Positions 1 to 8,392 of a stretch of DNA of 64,000 bases are shown one piece after another. Made by a program: the position numbers and the translations under genes. The notes beneath the pieces were generated by a model that did not search any database, was not told where the DNA came from, and was given only the letters and a program-made list of their open reading frames with translations. Within the stretch, counting starts at the first letter, position 1. Every line of letters starts with the position of its first letter. Origin of the DNA: Pleomorphovibrio marinus (lineage in GTDB: Bacteria; Bacteroidota; Bacteroidia; Cytophagales; Cyclobacteriaceae); the NCBI RefSeq assembly GCF_003347495.1, contig NZ_QCXY01000002.1, positions 248,001 to 312,000 of the forward strand, written 5' to 3'.

Positions 1-1
1 A

Positions 2-733
2 AAGAACAATGGTGACTTTACAATTTATTCCCTAAAGCAGGATGATCAGTGGGAAGAATTATTCAAGATTCCAGAACCAGGAACGGTAGCAGTGAGAAGT
101 CACGATTTTTTCGGGAATGGCAAGGAAGACATATTGGTATTGTTTGCACAGGGTAATGAGAGAATAGTATTGCTTGAGAACCACGGAGGAGGTAGTTTTG
201 ATAACCATTTACTATTGGAATTTCCTCCAAGTTATGGTTCCACATCCCTGGATATAGTGGATTTTAATGGCGACGGGTTGCCAGATATATTGTATACCTG
301 CGGGGACAATGCCGACCTGTCCCCTATTTTAAAGCCCTATCACGGAATATATGTTTTCCTCAACGAAGGAGGCAATAAGTTTGAAGAGGCTTATTTCTAC
401 CCGTTTCCTGGTGCATATAAGGCTATCGCTGGGGACTTTACCGGTAACGGCTTACCTGATATTGCTGCCATCTCTTTTTTTTCGGATTATGCTGATGGTG
501 ATCAATCTGGGTTTGTGCTGTTGGAAAACAATGGATTTCCTGATTTCCTGCCTTCTACTCTTCCTATTGGCCACCTGGGCAGATGGATTTGTATGGACGT
601 GGGAGATTTGGACGGTGATGGTACGTTGGATATCGTTTTGGGTAACTATTCCAGGTTTAACGATGGGGTGCCCGTTCGGCCTTCCTGGCAAAAGGGCCCA
701 CACGCTTTGATTTTAAAAAATACTATAAAGTGA
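2..733 (+). CDS. FG-GAP/VCBS repeat protein, C-terminal part
   Basis: The reading frame is open from the window edge, so the N-terminus and any signal peptide lie outside. The visible 243 residues carry repeated calcium-binding-like FG-GAP/VCBS motifs: DFNGDGLPDI, DFTGNGLPDI and DLDGDGTLDI. Such repeats form beta-propellers in secreted or surface proteins. A GTG at 92 could be mistaken for a start, but the same frame continues upstream without a stop (beginning KNNGDFTIYS), so it is internal. The gene ends 3 bases before an SxtJ-like gene and is probably co-transcribed with the SxtJ/K/carbamoyltransferase genes. Ligand and substrate are unknown. Confidence 0.85.
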   Translation, partial: KNNGDFTIYSLKQDDQWEELFKIPEPGTVAVRSHDFFGNGKEDILVLFAQGNERIVLLENHGGGSFDNHLLLEFPPSYGSTSLDIVDFNGDGLPDILYTCGDNADLSPILKPYHGIYVFLNEGGNKFEEAYFYPFPGAYKAIAGDFTGNGLPDIAAISFFSDYADGDQSGFVLLENNGFPDFLPSTLPIGHLGRWICMDVGDLDGDGTLDIVLGNYSRFNDGVPVRPSWQKGPHALILKNTIK

Positions 734-736
734 AAC

Positions 737-1126
737 ATGAAATTTATACCTGTAAAAGTTAATAAAAAGACGTGCCTAGAAACAGGGGTCTTATTCAGTC
801 TGCTGTTTTTGATAGTGGGATTCTTGGGGGAATGGGCACCCGCTTATAAGGTTTCGGCTGCTGGATTGCTTTTGACCTTGATTTTCCCAAGTTTTTGGAG
901 GCCTTTGGCTTTTCTATGGCTTTCCTTTGGGCAAATGCTTGGGGTACTCACCTCCAATTTGATATTATTCCTGGTTTACTTTTTTCTGGTGTGTCCAATC
1001 GCCTGGGCAAGAAAATTAAAAGGTGTGGATACCCTGAAATTAAATCAGTTCAAGAAATCTCCTAAAAGTGTGTTGGAAAAGGTGAGACACCTCTATTCAG
1101 ATGATGATTTAAAGCGTCAATTCTAA
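737..1126 (+). CDS. SxtJ-like small membrane protein
   Basis: A 129-residue protein with two or three hydrophobic segments, roughly residues 15-55 and 60-95, followed by a basic charged tail (WARKLKGVD onward). Size, topology and position directly before a DUF5989 gene and a carbamoyltransferase match the SxtJ family, named after the saxitoxin cluster but widespread in bacteria making unrelated glycans or metabolites. The family's function is not established; a membrane accessory role for the carbamoyltransferase is an inference. The ATG start is 3 bases after the preceding stop, suggesting one operon. Confidence 0.7.
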   Translation: MKFIPVKVNKKTCLETGVLFSLLFLIVGFLGEWAPAYKVSAAGLLLTLIFPSFWRPLAFLWLSFGQMLGVLTSNLILFLVYFFLVCPIAWARKLKGVDTLKLNQFKKSPKSVLEKVRHLYSDDDLKRQF

Positions 1127-1137
1127 GCGATCATACT

Positions 1138-1287
1138 ATGGAATTTATCAAGGAATTTTGGGAATTTGTGAGAAAGCGGAAAATCTACTGGCTTTTGCCT
1201 CTCCTACTGATTTTATTGTTGCTGGGAGGGCTGATGGCCCTGACAGGAGGAAGTGCACTTGCCCCCTTTATATATGCCGTTTTTTAG
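1138..1287 (+). CDS. SxtK-like / DUF5989 small membrane protein
   Basis: A 49-residue gene: an amphipathic, charged N-terminus (MEFIKEFWEFVRKRKIYW) followed by one long transmembrane helix rich in Leu (residues about 18-35) and a GGSALAPFIYAVF tail. This is the pattern of the DUF5989 family, the same size class as SxtK. It lies 11 bases after the SxtJ-like stop and 3 bases before the carbamoyltransferase start, so the three are almost certainly co-transcribed. No catalytic residues are apparent; it may be a membrane anchor or partner. Confidence 0.7.
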   Translation: MEFIKEFWEFVRKRKIYWLLPLLLILLLLGGLMALTGGSALAPFIYAVF

Positions 1288-1290
1288 AAA

Positions 1291-3147
1291 ATGAACGGTA
1301 GGACAGTCATATTGGGAATTTCTGCTTTTTACCATGATAGTGCAGCTGCCCTGCTTGTAGACGGAGAGTTGGTTGCAGCAGCACAAGAAGAAAGGTTTAG
1401 CCGGATAAAACATGATGCCACTTTCCCGATACAAGCCATTAGGTATGTTCTGGCAGAAGCTGGGTTGACGATTAAAGAACTGAACAAGGTAATTTTTTAC
1501 GAAAAACCATTCTTAAAATTCGAAAGGCTTTTGGAGACTTATCATGCTTTTGCCCCTTCAGGATTTCCTGGGTTTAGAAGGGCAATGCCTCTTTGGATCA
1601 AAGAAAAACTTTTTATGAAAAGAAATCTTAAGGGCTGGATGCAACAAATAGGTGATTTTGACTGCCCGATAGCCTTTAGCCAGCACCATTTATCCCATGC
1701 TGCCAGTGCCTTTTACCCCTCTCCTTTTAAGGAGTCCGCTATTTTGGTTGCAGATGGGGTAGGCGAATGGACCACTTTGAGTTTGGCTAGAGGGAGCCAT
1801 GAAGGCATAGAAATTTTGAGCGAACAGCGCTTTCCGCATTCTTTGGGGTTACTTTATTCCTCCTTAACCTTTTACGCTGGCTTTAGGGTCAACAGCGGCG
1901 AATACAAGCTTATGGGACTGGCCCCCTATGCCGATCCAAAAGACCCCGCCGTGAGGAAACTAGTGGATCAGATAAAAACACATCTGATAGACATCAGGGA
2001 AGATGGTTCTTTTTTGCTCAACATGAGGTTTTTCAAATTTGCCACTGGTTTGCAAATGACCCACGATAGTAAATGGGAAAAGATTTTTGGGTTTGCGAGA
2101 AGGGAGTTTGACAGTGAAATGACCAAAGAGAGTATGCAACTTGCTATGGCTTCTCAACTAGTTTTGGAAGAAGTCATGTTGAAGTTGGTGGATACCCTCA
2201 GAAAATTAACAGGTTCGGAAAATCTATGCATGGCTGGAGGAGTAGCACTCAATTGTGTCTGTAATTCAAGCATATTGAAATCCAAAACCTTTAAAAATAT
2301 TTGGGTCCAGCCGGCCTCGGGAGATGCAGGAGGGGCCTTGGGTGCTGCCTTGGCCGCCTGGCATCTTTCTACTACACAAAACACAGCTTTTCATAAGTCA
2401 TCAAATTACAAACATACTACTTTCCTCGGCCCATCTTATTCTGATTTACAATGCCAAATAGCCATTAAGAAATTTACCAGCCATTATGCTTTCTACCCGG
2501 ATTTTGGATTATTATGTCAAAAAGTGGGCGGTTGGCTAAGGGAAGGAAAGGTGGTCGGCTGGTTTCAAGGCAGGATGGAGTTTGGCCCTAGGGCTTTGGG
2601 GAATAGAAGTATTTTGGCAGACCCTACTTTTTCGGACATGCAAAGAAAGGTCAATATCATGGTGAAAAAAAGGGAAGGTTTTCGGCCCTTTGCCCCCTGT
2701 GTGTTGGAGGAAGAGGCTTGTGATTATTTTGATTGTCCAATGCCAAGCCCTTTTATGCTGTTCACCTATTCCCTTTTGGAGAAATACCGAAACCCCATTA
2801 AACCACTGTCAAATTTGGATAAATTATTGGAAGGTGGATTTGATTCTCATTCCTGCTTTCCTGCCATCACCCATGTGGATGATTCCTCCAGGGTACAAAC
2901 CGTTTCCTCCAGAGAAAATCCAAAATTACATGCTTTATTGAAGACGTATAAGGGAATTTCAGGTCACGGGTTATTACTTAACACCAGTTTTAATCAGAGG
3001 GGGGAACCCATTGTCTGTTCACCTGAAGATGCTCTGCGCTGCTTTTTCTCCACGGGTTTAGATGCGCTAGTGTTAGGAAGTTATGTGATTGAGGCGGATA
3101 GGAACCCACAGGACAATATCTTAAAAAACAATTTCCCATTAGATTGA
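1291..3147 (+). CDS. Carbamoyltransferase (NodU/CmcH/SxtI family)
   Basis: A 618-residue enzyme of the O-carbamoyltransferase family that moves a carbamoyl group from carbamoyl phosphate to a hydroxyl (known acceptors include nodulation factors, cephem antibiotics and saxitoxin precursors). The N-terminal kinase-like fold signature ISAFYHDSAAALL (residues 11-22), QEERFSRIKHD (32-42) and the HHLSHAASAF metal/catalytic region (132-141) are intact. The C-terminal YrdC-like part carries GRMEFGPRALGNRSILADP and the NTSFNQRGEPIV block. It follows SxtJ- and SxtK-like genes at 3 bases. The acceptor is unknown; a cell-surface polysaccharide is a reasonable guess given the membrane partners. Confidence 0.92.
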   Translation: MNGRTVILGISAFYHDSAAALLVDGELVAAAQEERFSRIKHDATFPIQAIRYVLAEAGLTIKELNKVIFYEKPFLKFERLLETYHAFAPSGFPGFRRAMPLWIKEKLFMKRNLKGWMQQIGDFDCPIAFSQHHLSHAASAFYPSPFKESAILVADGVGEWTTLSLARGSHEGIEILSEQRFPHSLGLLYSSLTFYAGFRVNSGEYKLMGLAPYADPKDPAVRKLVDQIKTHLIDIREDGSFLLNMRFFKFATGLQMTHDSKWEKIFGFARREFDSEMTKESMQLAMASQLVLEEVMLKLVDTLRKLTGSENLCMAGGVALNCVCNSSILKSKTFKNIWVQPASGDAGGALGAALAAWHLSTTQNTAFHKSSNYKHTTFLGPSYSDLQCQIAIKKFTSHYAFYPDFGLLCQKVGGWLREGKVVGWFQGRMEFGPRALGNRSILADPTFSDMQRKVNIMVKKREGFRPFAPCVLEEEACDYFDCPMPSPFMLFTYSLLEKYRNPIKPLSNLDKLLEGGFDSHSCFPAITHVDDSSRVQTVSSRENPKLHALLKTYKGISGHGLLLNTSFNQRGEPIVCSPEDALRCFFSTGLDALVLGSYVIEADRNPQDNILKNNFPLD

Positions 3148-3180
3148 CCCTTGATCCATAATAACTCAAATCCAATAGTC

Positions 3181-4527
3181 ATGAAGATAGTAAAGAATCT
3201 CGCCCTGCTGCATCCCAAACTTGAGCTTTCCCTAAATATACTCTTCCGCTATGTTTATGTTTGTGTCATTTCAGGTTTGATGTGCTTTTGCAGTGGCCAT
3301 CGGGACAGCCAAAATTCCTCCAGAATCGAAATCCAACCGGATCAGGAGGGACTGGTTACCTCTCAAATTCAATATGCCATTGACTCCTGTGCTAAAGCTG
3401 GGGGAGGGGAGGTGGTTTTCCCGGCAGGTAAATACCTGACAGGAGGCCTAAAACTCCGAAGTAATGTACACATGGTGCTTGAGGAGGGTTCCTATTTAGA
3501 AGGTAGTGAAAATTACATGGACTATGGAACGGGTAAATGGACTGAAGGACTCATCACAGGAGACAGCCTTACCAATATCGCTATTTTGGGAAAAGGGGTA
3601 ATTGATGGGGTAAATTGTCGTAATCCCAATGGGGAAGAAGGTTTTCGGGGCCCCCATGCCATAAGGCTGACAAATTGCAGTGACATAAAAATTGAGGATA
3701 TCACCATAGTCAACAGTGCCAATTGGGCCATCAATTGTAGGTATTGTGATAGAGCAAAAGTAAGGGGTGTGAAGATAAGAGGGGGGCATGATGGCCTCCA
3801 TACCCGTTTTTGTTCAAATTTTGAGGTTAGTGACTGTGATTTCAGGACGGGTGATGATTGTTTTGCGGGAAACGACAACGAAAATTTTACCATTACAAAT
3901 TGTAAGGTAAATACCTCTTGTAATGGCTTTCGTTTAGGCTGTCTGAATCTAAAGGTGGAAAGTTGCCAAATTTGGGGGCCGGGCGAATTCAAACACCTCT
4001 CGCAAAACAGGAATAATATGTTGGCGGCTTTTGTTCATTTTTCCCCAAAAGACCAAGATCCAAAGAAAAAAAGCGGGAATTGGAAGATTCAGGATGTTAC
4101 GATTAGTAAAGTTGACAATATCTATCACTATCATCACTCAAAGGGGCTGTGGCAAACGGGCATGCCAGTTACCACAGTAGAATTTGAGGGGCTTCAGGCC
4201 ACCGATGTCGTCAAAGGGTTTACCGTAAGTGGTGATAAGGAAAGACAATTTAATTTATCCATCAAAAATGCCTCCTTTTCTGCGGAACAAGCATCTGGAA
4301 AGTCCTATAAAGGATTTGAGGGGGTAATTCCTCAAACTTCATCATTTTTCAATTTGGAGCAATTTGATAGGGTGATTTTAGAGAATGCCACATTTAAAAC
4401 ATACGATCAGCCTGTGGCCTTTGTGAAGGATGGGAATTTCTTCCAACTTAAAAGTGTAAAATGGGAGAGTTCATTTGAAGGGGATAAATTAATCAAGGAC
4501 AACATAGATGATTTTCGGGTGGAATAA
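3181..4527 (+). CDS. GH28-like right-handed beta-helix protein
   Basis: Exported protein of about 448 residues with a parallel beta-helix fold of the pectate-lyase/polygalacturonase superfamily. The N-terminus has a hydrophobic segment ending GLMCFCSG, possibly a lipoprotein signal although the lipobox is not ideal. The GGGEVVFPAGKYLTGGLKL start of the helix, the HDGLH turn and the TGDDCFAG turn resemble glycoside hydrolase family 28 motifs; the usual GHG is replaced by NGFRLGC, so activity and substrate are uncertain. I prefer the ATG at 3181 over an in-frame TTG at 3151 because it directly precedes a typical basic signal-peptide start. It sits 33 bases after the carbamoyltransferase. Confidence 0.75.
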   Translation: MKIVKNLALLHPKLELSLNILFRYVYVCVISGLMCFCSGHRDSQNSSRIEIQPDQEGLVTSQIQYAIDSCAKAGGGEVVFPAGKYLTGGLKLRSNVHMVLEEGSYLEGSENYMDYGTGKWTEGLITGDSLTNIAILGKGVIDGVNCRNPNGEEGFRGPHAIRLTNCSDIKIEDITIVNSANWAINCRYCDRAKVRGVKIRGGHDGLHTRFCSNFEVSDCDFRTGDDCFAGNDNENFTITNCKVNTSCNGFRLGCLNLKVESCQIWGPGEFKHLSQNRNNMLAAFVHFSPKDQDPKKKSGNWKIQDVTISKVDNIYHYHHSKGLWQTGMPVTTVEFEGLQATDVVKGFTVSGDKERQFNLSIKNASFSAEQASGKSYKGFEGVIPQTSSFFNLEQFDRVILENATFKTYDQPVAFVKDGNFFQLKSVKWESSFEGDKLIKDNIDDFRVE

Positions 4528-4576
4528 GTCCGAACCCCCAAATCCCTGAACAAGATATTTTGCTGATAAAGAAGAC

Positions 4577-5188
4577 ATGGCTGAGCTGGTACCGGATTTT
4601 GAAGATAGGATTTCAGGTGGGGAATGGACTGAGCTCAGGGGAGCCATGGAAGAAGCAGGGGAAAATGAATGGTTGGATTTTGTTCAAGTGGTGGAGGTGA
4701 TGCACGACTGGATTCATCAGGCCATGCTCTATGCGATAGTCTTTGACAATGAGAATTACTCAAGAGATCTGGATATATCAACCTATGCCGATGAAGACCG
4801 TATGCCCCACGAAATCAAGGCCACATTGCCGGGTTTATCGGAAAACGGGTTTTCTGGGGAGGTTGTCCAACACTTTCGAGAAAGAACCTGGCATTCTGAA
4901 AAAGACGGGGTCCATCATCATACTGCATGGCAGTTGAGGATGGACTTTGAAGAGATGACCCAAGACCTGACATTCTTATGGGCAACAGCCTCTAGGGAGA
5001 TTTTTGCTGCGCAGGAATGCTTACCTCTGGAAGGGAAACCCTCCGAAGTGGTCGGAAATTGGAACGAATACGCACTTCGCTCCGAAGCCTGTACGGATGA
5101 ATCCTGGTCGGCTTTTGTACATACCACAGCATGGATGCAGGCACGAATTCATCTGGTCTTGGAGGTGTTGCTTTCCAAAGACTCTTAA
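4577..5188 (+). CDS. Hypothetical protein, 203 residues
   Basis: I do not recognise the family. The product is acidic, rich in Trp, Glu and His, has no signal peptide or membrane segment, and looks mostly alpha-helical. Several His/Asp/Glu clusters (MHDWIHQ, EKDGVHHHTAWQ) could bind a metal, but this is speculative. It lies 49 bases after the GH28-like gene on the same strand and may be the last gene of that transcript. Codon use is like the neighbours, which supports a real gene. Confidence 0.6.
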   Translation: MAELVPDFEDRISGGEWTELRGAMEEAGENEWLDFVQVVEVMHDWIHQAMLYAIVFDNENYSRDLDISTYADEDRMPHEIKATLPGLSENGFSGEVVQHFRERTWHSEKDGVHHHTAWQLRMDFEEMTQDLTFLWATASREIFAAQECLPLEGKPSEVVGNWNEYALRSEACTDESWSAFVHTTAWMQARIHLVLEVLLSKDS

Positions 5189-5315
5189 CCCTCTTTGGTT
5201 TTAGAAATACACATCCAGCTACAAACTCAGGTTTTCCCTTATGCTGAAAACAGTAAATTCCGGGCTAAGAACTAGAAGCTAAAATGGGGGATAATGTTCC
5301 TTTGTAGGGTAGTCC

Positions 5316-5918
5316 TTATTCCTCCTTCGGGGGATTGATCATGATATGTGCCCGGTGGGTGCCGGGATCCATGATCCAGGGCATCCCGGGAGCCTCTGCA
5401 CTAAGCGGTAGCCCTGTGCTTTCCTGGGTAGCCCAAGGGATATACACCACATAGCGCAGGTAGGTTTTGTCCACCTCCCCACTCTCTGGGCGATAATTTT
5501 CCTCGTCCGCAGTGAGCACGTAAAGTGTTGCACCGTCCTTAGGCATTTTCAGCTTGCCGCTCTTGACTTCTTCTTCCCGCAAGTCGAAAATTTCCTGAAA
5601 GGACTTGCCCTCTTTTTTAAGTTCCCGGCCCCTTTCCATAAAAACATCCAGGTCCTGGTGGTAACAAGACACGCTAAACCCCTCGTTATTGGGATCATCT
5701 GCTATGCATATCATCTCGTTACTCCCTTCACGAAGGGTGACAAAATTTCCTTTGGCATCATACCCATACACTTTTGCTCCTTCTCGTGATTCCTCAGGGG
5801 CGGCCAATACCGCGGTTTTGATCTGGGATTCCTTACTAGGGATGTTTTGAGCTTGACTTCCGGGTGTGCAAGCCAGCAAGGTCAGGAAAATGAAAGCTTG
5901 GTATAAGTTAGTGTTCAT
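5316..5918 (-). CDS. Exported hypothetical protein
   Basis: A 200-residue protein with a clear signal peptide (residues 1-23, MNTNLYQAFIFLTLLACTPG, ending SQAQ), so it is periplasmic or, if Cys17 is used, a lipoprotein. The mature part contains YGYDAKGNFVTLREGSNEMICIADDP and a C-terminal MDPGTHRAHIMINPP block. No catalytic motif is recognised. It is the most distal of three minus-strand envelope genes (with 5991-6605 and 6602-7861), separated from the next by about 70 bases, so co-transcription is possible but not shown. Confidence 0.65.
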   Translation of the reverse strand: MNTNLYQAFIFLTLLACTPGSQAQNIPSKESQIKTAVLAAPEESREGAKVYGYDAKGNFVTLREGSNEMICIADDPNNEGFSVSCYHQDLDVFMERGRELKKEGKSFQEIFDLREEEVKSGKLKMPKDGATLYVLTADEENYRPESGEVDKTYLRYVVYIPWATQESTGLPLSAEAPGMPWIMDPGTHRAHIMINPPKEE

Positions 5919-5990
5919 TTCTGCTTAAGGTTGGATGAATTAGCAATATAATCAGTTATCTTGTTTTTACCCAGTAAGATTTGCGCTTTT

Positions 5991-6605
5991 CTAGCGCCAT
6001 GCATAGCCTACCTTAATACTTAAGTTTCTGAACACCATCCTGTCCCTTCTCAGACTCGTCCAATGCACAGGGTCCCTGGGGTCGAGCCTTTCCCTCCATG
6101 GATCCTCGCTAGGCATGCCTTCGTAGTAATTAGCCACCTGGTGCTTGTACCCCAGACTAAAAGTAAAGGTAGAATTACCGTTACTCCTGAGTCGAAACCC
6201 AATGGAAGGTTGGTACATAATTCCCCCTTCAAACCAACTGTGAAGCCCCCAGTCTCCAAGCTCCATACGCTCCAGAATGGTGGATCCATAACCCAGATCA
6301 AATCCCCCGTACCAGGAAAACCAGTTTTGGGGATATATAATACCCCTCCAACCCATGCCAATAGGCATAATAGTAATGCCTGGATAGCTATCCAGTCCGA
6401 TTAAGAACCCCATCTCCTGATGGCGGTCAAACCGCACACCCTGCAAAGTCTGAACGCTGAAATTTCCGCGCTGACCAAATGCATCCTTGCCCATCAGTAC
6501 CCCGATTTCGGTATGGTGTATATAGGGCAAAGCCTGCCCACTACAAAAAAAGGGGCAGACCAATAAATAAGTCAGTAAGAAAATTTTCATGGTCATGGTT
6601 TTCAT
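5991..6605 (-). CDS. Hypothetical outer-membrane beta-barrel-like protein
   Basis: Secreted protein of 204 residues starting MKTMTMKIFLLTYLLVC with signal peptide ending FCSGQA. The mature part alternates aromatic and glycine residues (GFLIGLDSYPGITIMPIGMGWRG, GGFDLGYGS, FTFSLGYKHQ) and ends IKVGYAWR, the pattern of small Bacteroidota beta-barrels with a terminal aromatic/charged strand. The start at 6605 is favoured because its ATG overlaps the TGA of the upstream LVIVD gene (ATGA), although an ATG at 6626 is also in frame. The two are therefore translationally coupled. Function unknown. Confidence 0.65.
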   Translation of the reverse strand: MKTMTMKIFLLTYLLVCPFFCSGQALPYIHHTEIGVLMGKDAFGQRGNFSVQTLQGVRFDRHQEMGFLIGLDSYPGITIMPIGMGWRGIIYPQNWFSWYGGFDLGYGSTILERMELGDWGLHSWFEGGIMYQPSIGFRLRSNGNSTFTFSLGYKHQVANYYEGMPSEDPWRERLDPRDPVHWTSLRRDRMVFRNLSIKVGYAWR

Positions 6606-7861
6606 TGGAATCCAATGGATATACAACTTAATTCCGAAAGCTTGCCGGGATCCTGGTAATCAAACTGGCAAACGCCATCTGGACCTATAACAATAAGTGA
6701 TTTGGGACCTGGGATAATGTCCACAGACCTGAGGTCTTTGAGGTGTTCCACAGCCTTTAAACTCATCACATCGGCCACGCTGAAACTCTTTAGTCCATGC
6801 TTTCCCTCTGCAATATATAGGTGCTCACCTGAGAGGCCCAGCCCATGGGGATTGTCCATGGGGTATGCTTTCAGCAATTTGGGCACGTGGAGATTGGTGA
6901 TGTCCAAAATGTGAAGCTCATCCACACCAAACCGGCACATCACACCGGACCTTAGGGTTACAAAAGCGTGGGTGTCATTTACCACCACAGGGTCACATGC
7001 AGTTACATGCTGATAAGAAGACATTAAGGAAGGATTGGCAGGTGAGGAGGCATCAAAAATGAACATGCCAGTCATGGAACCTATAAATAAATTGTTTTTG
7101 TATGGGAAAATGGTTTCTATGCCCCATCCCAATGAAATCTCCTTTAGATAATTGGGATCCACAGGGTTCATCACATCAAAAACCCTCAGTTTATGGTCAT
7201 CTACGGTATAAAGGTGTCCATTTAATAGCGTGAATCTTGCCATAGAACCACCCTGCCCATAACTCTGAGCTGCTGATGCAGAGGCAGACTGTGCCCCAAA
7301 GGCCATCATGTCTGTGCGGAAGGCGGGTCTTCCCCACCAACCCATGTGCATGGTTGGCTCCGTAGAAGTGATCAAGGTATCCTTGAAGGTCATAATCGTG
7401 CCGGTTTCTGCATTCGAGTATAGGTTTGGGAACACGTCTTCCTCTCGTTTTACCAGTTGGATTTCCTTTGGGTTGCTGATGTCAAAGGCCAAAAGGTCCA
7501 CATAGTTGTCGGCATACAGGATATGGTTGTTTATAGCCAAGTCTGCTGTGCCTGGGATATTGATAAAATTCAACGCGGAGGGGGATCTTGGATTGCTGTT
7601 GTCCAGAATATGAATCCCCTTGTCCGGCTCACTGATAAAGAGGTAATCCCCATAAATATAGATTTTGCCTGGGCTATCCAGTGGTTTTCCAGGTTCAATA
7701 ATTATTTCAGCTTCCCTAAAGGTGTTTACCTGTAGCATCACAGGTACCTGAGTTTTATACGTGTAAGTGGTCACTACTTTGTCCTCGCAGGAGCTGAAAA
7801 CAATCAGCATAAAAATGGCAGCGCCAATCCAGCGCAAACTTTGGGTATATCTTGATTCCAT
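6602..7861 (-). CDS. LVIVD-repeat lipoprotein
   Basis: A 419-residue predicted lipoprotein: signal peptide with lipobox VFSSC at about residues 21-25, then repeated beta-propeller blades of the LVIVD type (YIYGDYLFISEPDKGIHILDNSNP, HILYADNYVDLLAFDISNP, HLYTVDDHKLRVFDVMNP, LHILDITNL). Members are surface or periplasmic proteins of unknown binding partner. The gene overlaps the downstream barrel-like gene by 4 bases (ATGA), so the pair likely forms a surface lipoprotein plus outer-membrane partner. Confidence 0.85.
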   Translation of the reverse strand: MESRYTQSLRWIGAAIFMLIVFSSCEDKVVTTYTYKTQVPVMLQVNTFREAEIIIEPGKPLDSPGKIYIYGDYLFISEPDKGIHILDNSNPRSPSALNFINIPGTADLAINNHILYADNYVDLLAFDISNPKEIQLVKREEDVFPNLYSNAETGTIMTFKDTLITSTEPTMHMGWWGRPAFRTDMMAFGAQSASASAAQSYGQGGSMARFTLLNGHLYTVDDHKLRVFDVMNPVDPNYLKEISLGWGIETIFPYKNNLFIGSMTGMFIFDASSPANPSLMSSYQHVTACDPVVVNDTHAFVTLRSGVMCRFGVDELHILDITNLHVPKLLKAYPMDNPHGLGLSGEHLYIAEGKHGLKSFSVADVMSLKAVEHLKDLRSVDIIPGPKSLIVIGPDGVCQFDYQDPGKLSELSCISIGFQ

Positions 7862-8350
7862 GGCAGATAAGGTTTTGATGAACAGAGAAATAGTGCTGGT
7901 ACCCAGCTTATAAAAGCAAGACGTAATAGTAAAAAGATGTGCTACAAAAAAACCGAAAGTTTTTTTAAAAAAATCAACCTATATGCTACTCCTCGAATTC
8001 TTTTAGGATTTAGTACCTCTAAGAAATAGTGATTTCACTTAAAAATGTCAGAAACTGGAGCCCAAACCATACTACCACATGGGAATAATTCCATTCCATT
8101 CCCTAGGTCCCTCCGTCCCAAAATCCGGGAAAAGAACGATCTTCATTTTGAATCCATAATTCATACCCCTCAATGCCCTGCCAGCCGCATAGGGTTTGCC
8201 TTCTTGATGCTCCCCTTAAATAAACTTTCGAAGACAAGTCCATACTTCCAAACGATAACAATTCACCCGCTCCCTCCGTCACTAAGTCTTTTCGGTTCTA
8301 CGTCCCTCCGTCTCCTAAACCAAGATCAAAATAAACCCTCAGAACCAAAT
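7862..8350. other. Intergenic stretch without a convincing gene
   Basis: Nearly 490 bases between the divergently oriented LVIVD gene and the 3' end of the dehydratase gene. A plus-strand open frame runs from 8045 through this stretch into the dehydratase but has no family resemblance and is composed of Pro/Leu/Ser-rich low-information sequence. The motif ccctccgtc occurs three times (about 8106, 8275 and 8303). A small palindrome gctgg-tac-ccagc lies at 7894-7906. The 5' part must hold the promoter of the LVIVD operon, but I see no clear TAnnTTTG box. Confidence 0.5.
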
Positions 8351-8380
8351 CGACCACCCCTTCAAGCGAAAGGATGGTCG
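8351..8380 (-). terminator. Stem-loop after the dehydratase gene
   Basis: A 13-bp stem with a 4-base loop lies 13 bases beyond the stop of the minus-strand dehydratase. In minus-strand RNA all 13 pairs form, two of them as G-U wobbles; in plus-strand RNA the same two positions would be C-A mismatches. This asymmetry shows the structure belongs to the minus transcript. There is no strong U-run directly after it, so it may be a weak terminator or an mRNA 3'-end stabiliser. Confidence 0.6.
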
Positions 8381-8392
8381 GGATGGATTATT

